Shown: positions 53,160 through 62,371 of the stretch, one piece after another
How positions within the stretch are numbered: the stretch's first letter is position 1
Layout: the number at the start of each line of letters is the position of its first letter
DNA from: Mycolicibacterium alvei
GTDB taxonomy: Bacteria > Actinomycetota > Actinomycetes > Mycobacteriales > Mycobacteriaceae
Assembly: GCF_010727325.1 (NCBI RefSeq)
Contig: NZ_AP022565.1
Span: 2,728,001-2,792,000, forward strand
Direction of reading: 5' to 3'
Length of the DNA stretch: 64,000 nt
Translations under genes and position numbers: made by a program
The notes under the pieces: generated by a model
Database searches by the model: none
What the model was told of the DNA's origin: nothing
Seen by the model: only the letters and a program-made list of their open reading frames with translations

Positions 53160-53998
53160 ACCGGTTTCACCAGGATCGCCCGCGTGTAGAGCAGCTGAAA
53201 ACCTCGGCGCTGCACGTTGTTCTGAGACTTCGAGCCGGGTGCCGTCGTCACCACGGCGATCTCGCATCCGGCGTCGGCAGCCTCGGCCAGCCGCGCCGCC
53301 AGCAGCGCGGCCTGCACACCGCGGCGCCGGTGGGCCGGCGCCGTCGCCGCCCCGCACAGCTGCGCGATCCCGTCGGCCCGCCGCATCATCCCGCCACCGG
53401 CCACGACTCCGTCACGGAGCGCGACATACGCTGTGGCGCCAGCTTTTTCGATGTCCCGCTCGGCTCGCTCGAGAATGTCGGCCGGGAACTGTTCATGGCT
53501 GACCGGACCGTCGTCGGGATGGGCGAACCCCTCCACCACGACATTCACCCAGGCAGTGAGGTCCTCGGCCCGGCGCACCTGTACGTCCGACGCCGGCGAG
53601 CGCTCGTCCCCCACCGGCCTGCCGAGCACATTCTCGAATTCGACGAGCCGATAACCGCGGCCCGACAACAGGGCGGCGATCTCGGGATCGGCCAGGTTGG
53701 ACAGTTCCACCCGGGTTTCGCTGCCTCGGGCCGCGAAGGCCCGTTCGATCTCGCCCAGCACCGCCTCGTCGGGGACACCTTCGAAGCCGAGTCCGACCAC
53801 CTTGTTCATCGGTGAATCCGTCTCGGCGAAACAGGCGAATCCGCCGGCCACCGGCAACACCAACCCGTCGGCACCACGGTCCCCGGCCGCGTGCGTCGCC
53901 GCCACGATCAGACCCGCCTCGGCCTTCTCGATGCGCCGGGCCAGATCGACACCGCAGAACAACTGCGCCCCGTCCGCCCGCGGGTTCCCGTTGCTCAC
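53153..53998 (-). CDS. GNAT-family N-acetyltransferase
   Basis: A 281-residue protein with a C-terminal GNAT domain (about 145-281): acetyl-CoA loop ATAPAHRRRGVQAALL, and RGFQLLYTRAI near the end. The N-terminal half may be a degenerate second GNAT fold (GLGFEGVPDEA). The start is GTG at 53998, overlapping the TetR stop by four bases, so it is co-translated with that regulator. Substrate unknown. Confidence 0.83.
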   Translation of the reverse strand: MSNGNPRADGAQLFCGVDLARRIEKAEAGLIVAATHAAGDRGADGLVLPVAGGFACFAETDSPMNKVVGLGFEGVPDEAVLGEIERAFAARGSETRVELSNLADPEIAALLSGRGYRLVEFENVLGRPVGDERSPASDVQVRRAEDLTAWVNVVVEGFAHPDDGPVSHEQFPADILERAERDIEKAGATAYVALRDGVVAGGGMMRRADGIAQLCGAATAPAHRRRGVQAALLAARLAEAADAGCEIAVVTTAPGSKSQNNVQRRGFQLLYTRAILVKPVQ

Positions 53999-54657
53999 CG
54001 CGGCGGCCCGGCCGGCGCCCACGTCCTCATCGCGGCGTCGAGCGCTTCACCGTCGAGCGCTTGCACCGGAATGGGTGACTGACCCGGCTGACAACGCATG
54101 CCTTCCAGCAGGATGGCAACGTAGCGACGCCAGAGCTCGGGGTCGACATGCCCGGCGAACTCGCTCACCGTGCCGGACAACAACCCGAGGAGCGGCATGT
54201 CCGTCGACGACAGTTCCGGACGTAGATGACCGTCGCGCTGCGCCCGCTCGACGAGCGCGGTCAACACCGGGACGAGACCTTCCTGGCAGGCCTTCACCCG
54301 GTCGCCGCCGTAGACCTTGCTGAACGCGATTTCCCGTAGCCCTCGATCGGTCGCGGTGATCTCACACATGCTCGCGACGTACCACGCGAACCCTGACCAC
54401 GAATCTTCGTGTTGCAGTGCAGTTTTGGCCAGTGCGGTGAGCTGCTCCATGCCGTCGACGAAGATCGCCTCGATCAGCTCCTCCTTGGTGGCGAACCGCC
54501 GATACACGGTGCCCGCCCCGACGTTGGCGTGACGCGCCACGTCGTTCAGCGTGGCTTCGAGGCCTTTCTCGGCAAACAGTTCCCGTGCCGCGGTCAACAC
54601 CCGCTGCCGATTGCGCTCGGCATCTCTGCGCAGCACACGGCGTGTCTCCTCGGTCAT
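53995..54657 (-). CDS. TetR/AcrR-family transcriptional regulator
   Basis: A 220-residue repressor. N-terminal HTH (about 15-62): RVLTAARELFAEKGLEATLNDVARHANVGAGTVYRRFATKEEL. The C-terminal ligand/dimer domain (about 80-200) resembles the SbtR-like group. Divergent from mmpS; a perfect 27-bp palindrome at 54684-54710 lies between the two starts. It most likely represses its own gene, the coupled GNAT gene and the mmpS-mmpL operon until a ligand binds. Confidence 0.9.
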   Translation of the reverse strand: MTEETRRVLRRDAERNRQRVLTAARELFAEKGLEATLNDVARHANVGAGTVYRRFATKEELIEAIFVDGMEQLTALAKTALQHEDSWSGFAWYVASMCEITATDRGLREIAFSKVYGGDRVKACQEGLVPVLTALVERAQRDGHLRPELSSTDMPLLGLLSGTVSEFAGHVDPELWRRYVAILLEGMRCQPGQSPIPVQALDGEALDAAMRTWAPAGPPR

Positions 54658-54683
54658 ATCCCACAGCCTAAGTGATGGATCTC

Positions 54684-54710
54684 ATAAGTGGATTGAAACT
54701 ATCCACTTAT
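54684..54710. promoter_or_regulatory. TetR operator palindrome upstream of mmpS-mmpL
   Basis: ATAAGTGGAT-N7-ATCCACTTAT, perfect 10-bp arms. An extra partial half-site (AGTGATGGAT at 54671-54680) adjoins it on the TetR side. It lies 27 bp from the TetR start and 137 bp from the mmpS start. Confidence 0.75.
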
Positions 54711-54846
54711 TCCGCTAACTTTACGCGACGAACTGCGTAGGCTGCCGAATACCCAGGTCGTAGCGAGGCGCAACGAACGTTTGGGAGACCACATTGATTG
54801 CCGTCCAGGCACGACGACACGTCACCGCCCTCCACTCGCAACCGCA

Positions 54847-55272
54847 ATGCTGAAGGTCATCCGCCGAATCTGGCTCCCCTTCCTGATCGTCATCGCGATG
54901 GGGGCCGGGGTGCTGATCGTGATGAACGTCCGCAAGGTCTTCGGCGCGCATCCGGTCATCATCACCGAGACCACATCGGACAATGCCGAGGACTTCAATC
55001 CCAAGGTCGTGAAGTACGAGATCTTCGGTACCGGCGGCACTGCCGTCATCAACTACATGGACCTCGAAGGCAGACCTCAGCGCACCGGAACCGTGCCCCT
55101 GCCATGGACCGTGACGCTGCAGACCACGTTGCCGTCGGTGCAGCCCAACATCATGGCGCAAGGTGACGGGGACAGCATCAGCTGCCGGGTCACCGTCGAC
55201 GACGAGGTCAAAGAAGAGAGAACGGCTACTGGATTGAACGCACAGACCTTCTGCTTTGTGAAGGCAGCATGA
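54847..55272 (+). CDS. MmpS-family membrane protein
   Basis: A 141-residue accessory protein of an MmpL exporter: one N-terminal membrane helix (about 9-27) and a beta-sandwich domain with the family pattern [31 protein letters not shown], and [14 protein letters not shown]-terminal cysteine in FCFVKAA. The ATG at 54847 fits the family ([14 protein letters not shown]); the start at 54781 adds an unsupported leader. Its stop overlaps the mmpL start (ATGA). Confidence 0.92.
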   Translation: MLKVIRRIWLPFLIVIAMGAGVLIVMNVRKVFGAHPVIITETTSDNAEDFNPKVVKYEIFGTGGTAVINYMDLEGRPQRTGTVPLPWTVTLQTTLPSVQPNIMAQGDGDSISCRVTVDDEVKEERTATGLNAQTFCFVKAA

Positions 55273-58187
55273 GCGGCCCCAGGGGAGAAACCCCCACCGA
55301 CGAGACCCCGACCGACGCCATTGCCACCGGGCGCCACTCGGCACCTGAGCGCCCGCTGATCCCGCGCCTCATCCGAACGTTCGCCCTGCCGATCATCCTG
55401 GCGTGGATCGTGATCGTCGCGCTGCTCAACACCGTCGTCCCGCAACTCGAGGTCGTCGGGAAGATGCGCGCAGTGTCGATGAGCCCCAACGACGCACCGT
55501 CGATGATCGCCATCAAAGAGGTCGGCAAGAAGTTCCAGGAGTACGACACCAGCAGCTCGGTGATGGTGGTGCTCGAAGGCGACAAGCCACTGGGCCTCGA
55601 GGCGCACATCTTCTACGACCAGATGGTGCGCGACCTGCGCGCCGACACCACCCACGTACAGCATGTGCAGGACTTCTGGGGCGACACCCTGACCGCCAAG
55701 GGCGCCCAGAGCCGCGACGGCAAGGCCGCCTACGTGCAGGTCTACATCGCCGGCGACCAGGGTGAGACGCTCGCCAACGAGTCCGTCGAGGCGGTGCGGC
55801 GCATCGCCACCGAAAGCCCCGCACCTGACGGCGTGAAGGCGTACGTCACCGGGTCCGCGGCATCGAGCACCGACCAGAACATCGTCGGCGACGAGAGCAT
55901 GAAGCTCATCGAGTTCGTCACGTTCGGCGTCATCGCGGTGATGCTGCTGGGCGTGTACCGGTCGATCATCACGACGCTGATCGTGCTGGGCATGGTCCTA
56001 CTCGAATTGTCCGGCGCCCGTGGGATGGTCGCGTTGCTGGGCTATCACAACTTCTTCGGTCTCACGACGTTCGCCACCAACATGCTGGTGACCCTGGCCA
56101 TCGCCGCGGCCACCGACTACGCAATCTTCCTCATCGGCCGATATCACGAAGCCCGAAGATCCGGCGAGGACAAAGAAGCGGCCTACTACGACATGTTCCA
56201 CGGCACGGCCCACGTCGTGCTCGCGTCGGGCCTGACCATCGCCGGCGCGACGCTGTGCCTGCACTTCACCCGCCTGCCGTACTTCCAGACCATGGGCATC
56301 CCGCTGGCGGTCGGCATGGTGGTCGTGGTCGCCATGGCGCTGACCCTGGGGCCGGCCGTCATCTCGGTGTTCGGCCGATTCGGCAAGATACTGGAGCCCA
56401 AGCGGCATTCGAAGTCCCGCGGATGGCACCGCGTCGGTACCGCCACGGTCCGCTGGCCGGGCGCAATCCTGGTGTGCGCCATCGTCGCTGCGTTGATCGG
56501 CCTGCTCGCCCTGCCCGGCTACCACACCACCTACAACGACCGCATCTTCCTGCCCAAGGACGTGGGGACGAACGTCGGGTACGACGCGGCGTTCCGCCAC
56601 TTCTCGCAGGCGAAGATGAACCCGGACCTGATGATGATCGAGTCCGATCGCGATCTGCGGAACCCGGCCGACTTCCTGGTGATCGACAAGATCGCCAAGG
56701 CCCTCAAGAACGTGCACGGCATCGCCCAGGTGCAGACCATCACCCGTCCCGACGGCGAGCCGATCAAGCACTCGACGATCCCCTACGCGCTGGGCCAGAG
56801 CGGCACGACCCAGTTGATGAACAACGACTACGCGCAGGCCAATCTGCAGAATCTGCTCGACCAGGCCGACGACCTGCAGACCAGCATCGACGCCATGACC
56901 GAGATGATGAGCATCCAGACGGATCTGGCCGCGGTGTCACAGAGCATGGCCGACAAGATGAAGACGACGTCGGGCGACATGAACGACGTCCGGGATCACC
57001 TGGCCGACTTCGACGACCAGTTCCGGCCGCTGCGCAACTACCTCTACTGGGAACCGCACTGCTTCGACATCCCGATCTGCTGGTCGATGCGGTCGGTCTT
57101 CGATTCACTCGACGGCATCAACAAGTTGTCCGACGACTTCCAGGACCTGGTTCCCGACATGCAGCGCATGGCGGACCTGATGCCGAAGATGGTCGCCACC
57201 ATGCCGCGGCAGATCCAGTCGATGAAGCATCAGAAAGAGCTGCTGCTCAACCAGTACCAGGTGCAGAAGGCCCAGCAGGACCAGACGATGGCGATGCAGA
57301 ACACCGCCACCGCCATGAGCGAGGCGTTCGACACGGCCAAGAACGACGATTCGTTCTACCTGCCGCCGGAGGCGTTCGAGACCGCCGACTTCCAGCGGGG
57401 CCTCAAGCTGTTCATGTCGCCCGACGGACATGCGGTGCGGCTCACCATCATTCACCAGGGTGATCCGCTGACCCCCGAAGGCACCGCACGCATCGAACCG
57501 CTCAAGATCGCGGCGGCCGACGCCATCAAGGGAACCCCGCTCGAGGGTGCCAAGATCTACCTCGGCGGCAGCTCGGCGACCTACCACGACATGCAGTTGG
57601 GTGCGGACTACGACCTGATCATCGTCGCCGCGGCGGCACTGATCCTGATCTTCATCATCATGTTGGTGCTCACCCGGGCCGTGGTGGCCTCCGCGGTGAT
57701 CGTCGGCACCGTGGTGCTCAGTCTCGCCTCGGCCTTCGGACTGTCGGTGCTGCTGTGGCAACACATCGTGGGAATCCCGTTGCACTGGATGGTGATGCCG
57801 ATGTCGGTCATCGTCCTGCTGGCCGTCGGCGCGGACTACAACCTCCTGCTCGTCGCACGAATAAAGGAGGAGATCCACGCCGGGCTGAAGACCGGAATCA
57901 TCCGGGCCATGGTCGGCACCGGCGCCGTGGTGACGTCGGCGGGCTTGGTCTTCGCGTTCACCATGGCCTCGATGGCGGTCAGCAGTTTGATCGTTATCGG
58001 TCAGGTCGGCACCACGATCGGCTTAGGCTTGCTGTTCGACACCCTCGTGGTTCGGTCGTTGATGACGCCGTCCATCGCCACGCTCCTCGGGCGCTGGTTC
58101 TGGTGGCCTCAGCACGTCCGTCAACGTCCGGTGCCGAAACCCTGGCCGAAACCCGTCCAACGAGATCCCGAGGAGGCCCTGACCTGA
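55269..58187 (+). CDS. MmpL-family RND transporter
   Basis: A 972-residue MmpL exporter with twelve predicted membrane helices and two porter loops. The proton-relay Asp-Tyr pairs are in AATDYAIFL (first half) and GADYNLLLV (second half). The second porter domain contains a long coiled-coil-like insert (about residues 530-680, rich in Met/Gln/Asp), as in the MmpL4/MmpL5 siderophore and drug-export branch. Substrate not deducible. It overlaps mmpS and the DUF732 gene, and is under the TetR operator. Confidence 0.94.
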   Translation: MSGPRGETPTDETPTDAIATGRHSAPERPLIPRLIRTFALPIILAWIVIVALLNTVVPQLEVVGKMRAVSMSPNDAPSMIAIKEVGKKFQEYDTSSSVMVVLEGDKPLGLEAHIFYDQMVRDLRADTTHVQHVQDFWGDTLTAKGAQSRDGKAAYVQVYIAGDQGETLANESVEAVRRIATESPAPDGVKAYVTGSAASSTDQNIVGDESMKLIEFVTFGVIAVMLLGVYRSIITTLIVLGMVLLELSGARGMVALLGYHNFFGLTTFATNMLVTLAIAAATDYAIFLIGRYHEARRSGEDKEAAYYDMFHGTAHVVLASGLTIAGATLCLHFTRLPYFQTMGIPLAVGMVVVVAMALTLGPAVISVFGRFGKILEPKRHSKSRGWHRVGTATVRWPGAILVCAIVAALIGLLALPGYHTTYNDRIFLPKDVGTNVGYDAAFRHFSQAKMNPDLMMIESDRDLRNPADFLVIDKIAKALKNVHGIAQVQTITRPDGEPIKHSTIPYALGQSGTTQLMNNDYAQANLQNLLDQADDLQTSIDAMTEMMSIQTDLAAVSQSMADKMKTTSGDMNDVRDHLADFDDQFRPLRNYLYWEPHCFDIPICWSMRSVFDSLDGINKLSDDFQDLVPDMQRMADLMPKMVATMPRQIQSMKHQKELLLNQYQVQKAQQDQTMAMQNTATAMSEAFDTAKNDDSFYLPPEAFETADFQRGLKLFMSPDGHAVRLTIIHQGDPLTPEGTARIEPLKIAAADAIKGTPLEGAKIYLGGSSATYHDMQLGADYDLIIVAAAALILIFIIMLVLTRAVVASAVIVGTVVLSLASAFGLSVLLWQHIVGIPLHWMVMPMSVIVLLAVGADYNLLLVARIKEEIHAGLKTGIIRAMVGTGAVVTSAGLVFAFTMASMAVSSLIVIGQVGTTIGLGLLFDTLVVRSLMTPSIATLLGRWFWWPQHVRQRPVPKPWPKPVQRDPEEALT

Positions 58188-58516
58188 TGAAACGCCTCAT
58201 CATCGCCCTGTCGATCTGTGCCGCAGCCGGTCTGGCCGTCTCGGCGCCGGCCTATGCCGATCCCGATACCGATTTCGCCAACGAGTTGCACACCTTCGGC
58301 ATCTACGGGCAGCGTGACTACAACGCCTGGATCGGCAAGATCATGTGCAAACGACTGCGCAACGGCGTCGACCACACTGCCCAGGACTCGGTGAAGTTCG
58401 TCAAGAAGCAACTGGCCAAGGACAGCAGCGACGCCCAGGCCTGGCAGTTCACCGGCACCGCCATCAACTACTACTGCCCCGATCAGCGTGGCGTCTACGA
58501 ACGGGCCGCGCACTAA
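58187..58516 (+). CDS. Secreted DUF732 protein
   Basis: A 109-residue secreted protein with a signal peptide ending near SAPAYA-DP (about residue 24). Mature DUF732 core: FANELHTFGIYGQRDYNAWIGKIMCKRL and INYYCPDQ, with two cysteines expected to form a disulfide. The ATG at 58187 shares one base with the mmpL stop; AGGAGG lies upstream. Function unknown. Its coupling to mmpL suggests a periplasmic helper. Confidence 0.88.
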   Translation: MKRLIIALSICAAAGLAVSAPAYADPDTDFANELHTFGIYGQRDYNAWIGKIMCKRLRNGVDHTAQDSVKFVKKQLAKDSSDAQAWQFTGTAINYYCPDQRGVYERAAH

Positions 58517-58533
58517 CCGACTTTGGGAGCACC

Positions 58534-58998
58534 ATGTCCAACCGCACCAGCGTCAAAACCCTGATCCGCACCGGCGTCGCCGCCTGCGCCGTGGCCGGCA
58601 GCCTGGCCACCGCAGGCATCGTCAACGCCGACGCGACCGACGACTACCCGATCCCCAACCGGATCCTGCGCACCCCCTGCACCGCCGAACAGATCATGGC
58701 CGCCGCCCGCGACGTCGAACCCGTCTACTACGAGCGCTACATGATCGACTACAACAACAAGCCCGTCGCCGACCAGCAGGGCGCCCAGGACCGCATCCAC
58801 TGGTTCTTCTCCATGGACTACGCCGGCCGCCGCCAGTACTCCGAGAACATGGCCACCAACGCCTTCTTCGAGAACATGTCCTGGCGCTGGCCCAACTGGG
58901 CCAAGCTGTTCTTCAACAACAAGGGCGTCGCGGCCAACACCACCGACATCTGCCAGAACTACCCACCCAACGACATGTCGGTGTGGAACTGGCGCTGA
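58534..58998 (+). CDS. Secreted DUF5078 protein
   Basis: A 154-residue secreted protein with a signal peptide (cleavage near VNA-DATDD, about residue 32). Mature domain: PCTAEQIMAAARDVEPVYYERYM, IHWFFSMDYAGRRQYSE, and C-terminal CQNYPPNDMSVWNW. The two cysteines may pair. DUF5078 proteins are mycobacterial and of unknown function. It is 17 bp after the DUF732 gene with GGGAG upstream, so it ends the TetR-controlled operon. Confidence 0.87.
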   Translation: MSNRTSVKTLIRTGVAACAVAGSLATAGIVNADATDDYPIPNRILRTPCTAEQIMAAARDVEPVYYERYMIDYNNKPVADQQGAQDRIHWFFSMDYAGRRQYSENMATNAFFENMSWRWPNWAKLFFNNKGVAANTTDICQNYPPNDMSVWNWR

Positions 58999-59021
58999 CG
59001 CACGCGCGTCAGTCCCGCGCG

Positions 59022-60149
59022 TCAGTCCGGGAGTGAGTTGCTCAACCGTTCGGTGGCCGCGAGGTAGTCCTCGATGAACTCGCGGACCACCTCGCGGGCC
59101 GGTTTGACCTTGTTCATCAGTCCCACGCCCTGCCCGACGAAGTAGGTAGCCAGCGCCTGCGCGCCCGGATGCCCCTGGGCGGCAAGCACATCCACCCGGC
59201 GGATGATCGGCTCGGCCAGCATGTTCTGCAGCGGTAGCGGAAGAGTCGGGTGGCCGTCGGCATTGGGCTGCCAGGCGTCGGTCCACTCCGAGCGGAGCTG
59301 GCGGGCCGGCTTGCCCGTCCGCCCGGTGGAACGCACGGTGTCCCGCGAGGTCGCCTCCAGCATCTTCTGCACGGTGTGCGGCGCGGTCTCGGCTTCCTCG
59401 GTGGTCAGCCAGACCGACCCGGTCCAGGCCCCCGCGGCGCCCATCGCGACGGTCGCGGCCATCTGCCGTCCGGTGACGATGCCGCCGGCTGCCAGCACCG
59501 GGATGTCGCTACCCGCCTGTTCCAGCGTCTCCAGTACCTCCGGCACGAGCACCAGCGTCGACACCTCACCGCAGTGCCCACCGGCCTCGGTGCCCTGCGC
59601 GACGATCAGGTCGACCCCGGCCTGCACCTGCTTGAGGGCGTGCTCGCGGGCTCCCACCAGCGCCGCGACGGGAACCCCGCGCTCACGGCCCGCCTCGATC
59701 ATGTAGTCCGGTGGCACCCCGAGCGCGTTGGCGATCAGCTTGATCGGGTGGCTCATCGCGACGTCCAACAGTTCGCGGCCGGTGTCGCCGGACAGCGAGG
59801 ATCCACCGAAGCGCTGCTTCTCCTCGGGCTCGATGTCGTGATCGGCGAGCAGCTGCGCGACGAATTCGCGGTACTCGGCGGGGATGCGATCGGTGAGCTG
59901 TCCCCGCGACAGCTTCTCGCCCTTGCCCTCGAACTTCGCCGGCACGATGATGTCGGCGCCGTAGGGCTTGCCGCCGACCTGCTCGTCGATCCAGGACAGC
60001 TCCTGGTCCAGTTGCTCGGGGGTGTAGGCGGTGGCGCCCAGCACGCCGAAGCCCCCGGCGTTGGTCACCGCGGCCACCACGTCGCGGCAGTGGCTGAAGG
60101 CGAAGAGCGGGAAATCGATACCGAACTGCTCACAGATGGCGGGTTTCAC
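59022..60149 (-). CDS. Nitronate monooxygenase / 2-nitropropane dioxygenase-like FMN enzyme
   Basis: A 375-residue FMN-binding TIM barrel like Rv1533: FGIDFPLFAFSH at the start, QGTEAGGHCGEVSTLVLVPEV, VLAAGGIVTGRQMAATVAMGAAGAWTGS. The catalytic His of nitronate monooxygenases corresponds to EAGGHCG. It may act on nitronates or be an enoyl-reductase-type relative (FabK-like). The ATG at 60149 was taken. It is downstream of mtnP by 49 bp on the same strand. Confidence 0.87.
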   Translation of the reverse strand: MKPAICEQFGIDFPLFAFSHCRDVVAAVTNAGGFGVLGATAYTPEQLDQELSWIDEQVGGKPYGADIIVPAKFEGKGEKLSRGQLTDRIPAEYREFVAQLLADHDIEPEEKQRFGGSSLSGDTGRELLDVAMSHPIKLIANALGVPPDYMIEAGRERGVPVAALVGAREHALKQVQAGVDLIVAQGTEAGGHCGEVSTLVLVPEVLETLEQAGSDIPVLAAGGIVTGRQMAATVAMGAAGAWTGSVWLTTEEAETAPHTVQKMLEATSRDTVRSTGRTGKPARQLRSEWTDAWQPNADGHPTLPLPLQNMLAEPIIRRVDVLAAQGHPGAQALATYFVGQGVGLMNKVKPAREVVREFIEDYLAATERLSNSLPD

Positions 60150-60198
60150 CCCGTCAGTATTGCCACCGGTACTTGACGGGTGTCAAGTACCCCGGGGA

Positions 60199-60975
60199 TC
60201 AGGGCAGCTCGAAGGGCAGTGTCACCCCGTCGTGGGCCAGGCAGTGCGTGCAGGCGCGTTCGGTCTCGACGGCCTCCAGCGCCTCGTGCACCAGCTTCTT
60301 GAACGGCACCAGGTTGCGCTCGAACTCGCCGAAGACGTCGACCGTCGTCACCCCCGAGCCGGCCTCGATCCCGGCGTCCAGGTCCGTAACCAAAGCAATT
60401 GCCGCATAACACATCTCAAGCTCACGGGCCAGCACCGCCTCCGGGTAACCGGTCATGTTCACCAGGGTGAAACCCTGATCGGCGAACCACCGGCTCTCCG
60501 CGCGGGTGGAGAACCGCGGGCCCTGGATCACCACCATGGTGCCGCCGTCGACCACACCCGGAAGCGCGGCGGCGGTGGACCGCAATGCCGGGCAGTACGG
60601 ATCGGCGAAACCGACGTGGATGCCGCCGGAATCGAAGTACGTGTCGACGCGGCCGCGGGTGCGGTCGACCAACTGATCGGGCACGACGATCGACCCCGGG
60701 CCCAGTTCGGCCGTCAGACTGCCCACCGCGCACGGAGCCAGGATCCGCCGCACGCCCAGCGTGCGCAGCGCCCACATGTTGGCCCGATAGGGCACCGTGT
60801 GCGGCGAGTACTCGTGGTCGACCCCGTGCCGGGGCAGGAACGCGACCTCGTGCCCACCCACCTCGCCGACCGTGATCGGTGCGCTCGGCGCCCCATAGGG
60901 AGTGTCCACGGTGACGGCTCGGGCCTGCGGCCCGAAGAACGAATAGAACCCACTACCGCCGATGACGCCGAGCAT
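60199..60975 (-). CDS. mtnP: S-methyl-5'-thioadenosine phosphorylase
   Basis: Purine nucleoside phosphorylase superfamily, 258 residues, matching Rv0535 (264). It cleaves methylthioadenosine to adenine and methylthioribose-1-phosphate in polyamine and methionine salvage. GGSGFYS (about 6-12) and RHG at 49-51 bind phosphate; RFSTRAE and NMTGYPEAVLARELEMCYA form the substrate region. The ATG at 60975 is 6 bp downstream of the small acidic protein stop, so those two genes are co-transcribed. Confidence 0.93.
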   Translation of the reverse strand: MLGVIGGSGFYSFFGPQARAVTVDTPYGAPSAPITVGEVGGHEVAFLPRHGVDHEYSPHTVPYRANMWALRTLGVRRILAPCAVGSLTAELGPGSIVVPDQLVDRTRGRVDTYFDSGGIHVGFADPYCPALRSTAAALPGVVDGGTMVVIQGPRFSTRAESRWFADQGFTLVNMTGYPEAVLARELEMCYAAIALVTDLDAGIEAGSGVTTVDVFGEFERNLVPFKKLVHEALEAVETERACTHCLAHDGVTLPFELP

Positions 60976-60981
60976 GCAGTG

Positions 60982-61257
60982 TTATTCGCCCTTGTCGGGG
61001 TTCGCGGCGTCGGCCGCGACGTCGTCGGCCTCAGGGGCCCCGAATTCCGCGTCGAAGTCGTCGAAATCCTCGTTGGCCTTGCGGGCGCCGTCGGCGATCT
61101 CGAAGACATCGGTGGCCAGGCCGCCGATGACCGTCGCGACGTCCTTGACGGCCGTGGTGATGATCGAGGTGACCTGCCCGACCGTCGAGGCCACGGCCTC
61201 GACGGATTCCTGCAGCACGTCCTTGCCGATCTCGGTCTTGCTGAGCTGCTCCTTCAT
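60982..61257 (-). CDS. Small acidic hypothetical protein
   Basis: A 91-residue protein: amphipathic helical part (about 1-60, EQLSKTEIGKDVLQESVEAV then VTSIITTAVKDVATVIGGLATDVFEI) and a strongly acidic tail (EDFDDFDAEF, EADDVAADAANPDKGE). No recognised domain. The ATG at 61257 was chosen because the longer ORF runs antisense through menA. It is divergent from menA (59 bp) and leads mtnP. Function unknown. Confidence 0.75.
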   Translation of the reverse strand: MKEQLSKTEIGKDVLQESVEAVASTVGQVTSIITTAVKDVATVIGGLATDVFEIADGARKANEDFDDFDAEFGAPEADDVAADAANPDKGE

Positions 61258-61303
61258 GACGCTCAGTGTAGGAGTCCGCGCGGGATGGCACCCGGTCAGC
61301 TCA

Positions 61304-61309
61304 TACGAT
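61304..61309 (+). promoter_or_regulatory. -10 element of a probable leaderless menA transcript
   Basis: TACGAT fits the mycobacterial TANNNT -10. Seven bases later comes the GTG at 61317, so the transcript should begin at or within a base of the start codon. Confidence 0.5.
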
Positions 61310-61316
61310 GGCCGTC

Positions 61317-62186
61317 GTGGCCAGTTTCGCGCAATGGATCGAAGGCGCCCGTCCCCGCACCCTGCCCAACGCCGTCGCCCCGGTGCTCGCCGGCACCGGC
61401 GCCGCCGCCTGGACGGGGTCGGCGGTGTGGTGGAAAGCGTTGCTGGCGCTGGCCGTATCGCTCGCACTGATCATCGGGGTGAACTACGCCAACGACTACT
61501 CCGACGGCATCCGCGGCACCGACGACGTGCGGTCGGGCCCGTTACGGCTGGTGGGTTCCAAGCTGGCGTCACCGCGGGCCGTGCTGACCGCGGCGGTCGT
61601 GAGCCTGGGCATCGGCGCGGTGGCCGGGCTCGTGCTCGCCGCGTTCAGCGCGCCGTGGCTGATCGCGGTCGGCGCCGTGTGCATCGCCGGCGCCTGGCTC
61701 TACACCGGTGGCAAGAAGCCCTACGGCTACCTCGGCCTGGGCGAGGTGGCCGTGTTCATCTTCTTCGGCCTGGTCGCGGTCCTGGGCGCGCAGTACACGC
61801 AGGCCCTGCGCGTCGACTGGGTCGGACTGGTCGCGGCGGTGGCCATGGGCTCGCTGTCCTCGGCCGTGCTGGTGGCCAACAACCTGCGCGACATCCCCAC
61901 CGACACCGAGTCCGGCAAGATCACGCTGGCCGTGCGCCTCGGCGATGCCCGCACCCGCCTGCTGTATCAACTGCTGGTCGCCGTAGCCCTGGTGCTGCCC
62001 CTGGTGCTGATGCTCGCCACGCCGTGGTGTGCGGTCGGCCTGCTCGCGGTCGTACCGGCGGTGCGGGGACTGCGACCGGTACGTGACGGCAGCACGGGCG
62101 CCCAGCTGATCCCGGTGCTGCGCGACACCGGGCTGACCATGCTGGTGTGGGCCGTCGCGGTCTCGCTGGCCTTGTACCTGGGGTAA
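61317..62186 (+). CDS. menA: 1,4-Dihydroxy-2-naphthoate prenyltransferase MenA
   Basis: UbiA-family membrane enzyme, 289 residues (Rv0534c about 292). It attaches the polyprenyl chain to DHNA. Eight or nine membrane helices. First Asp-rich motif NYANDYSDG (D60, D63) and second [15 protein letters not shown] chose GTG at 61317 ([10 protein letters not shown]) to match the M. tuberculosis start MASFAQW; ATG at 61308 is an alternative but overlaps the -10. It is the target of the known MenA inhibitors and of the product of grcC1. Confidence 0.94.
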   Translation: MASFAQWIEGARPRTLPNAVAPVLAGTGAAAWTGSAVWWKALLALAVSLALIIGVNYANDYSDGIRGTDDVRSGPLRLVGSKLASPRAVLTAAVVSLGIGAVAGLVLAAFSAPWLIAVGAVCIAGAWLYTGGKKPYGYLGLGEVAVFIFFGLVAVLGAQYTQALRVDWVGLVAAVAMGSLSSAVLVANNLRDIPTDTESGKITLAVRLGDARTRLLYQLLVAVALVLPLVLMLATPWCAVGLLAVVPAVRGLRPVRDGSTGAQLIPVLRDTGLTMLVWAVAVSLALYLG

Positions 62187-62224
62187 CCCCTCCCCCGCCC
62201 AAACCCCTTCCCCGCCCGGAGCCG

Positions 62225-62291
62225 TTCGCCATTTTCCACGCCTGGGTCGTCGACCGTCGACAGCCACGACCCAGGCGTCGATCTCGGCGAA
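62225..62291. terminator. Hairpin after menA
   Basis: ACGCCTGGGTCGT (62238-62250) pairs with ACGACCCAGGCGT (62266-62278), perfect 13 bp, with outer TTCGCC/GGCGAA pairing at 62225 and 62286. It lies between menA and the same-strand transporter gene. No T-tract. Confidence 0.75.
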
Positions 62292-62371
62292 CTCCGGCGA
62301 GCACAAACCACGCGTCACACCGCAGCGGTGCACTAACGTGACCGTCGGCCCGCAATGGCAACCACCGGGGG

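Noticed and set aside
59000..59030. Short direct repeat CGCGCGTCAGTCC after the DUF5078 gene
   Set aside because: Only two 13-bp units; too little to call an attachment site or a repeat array.
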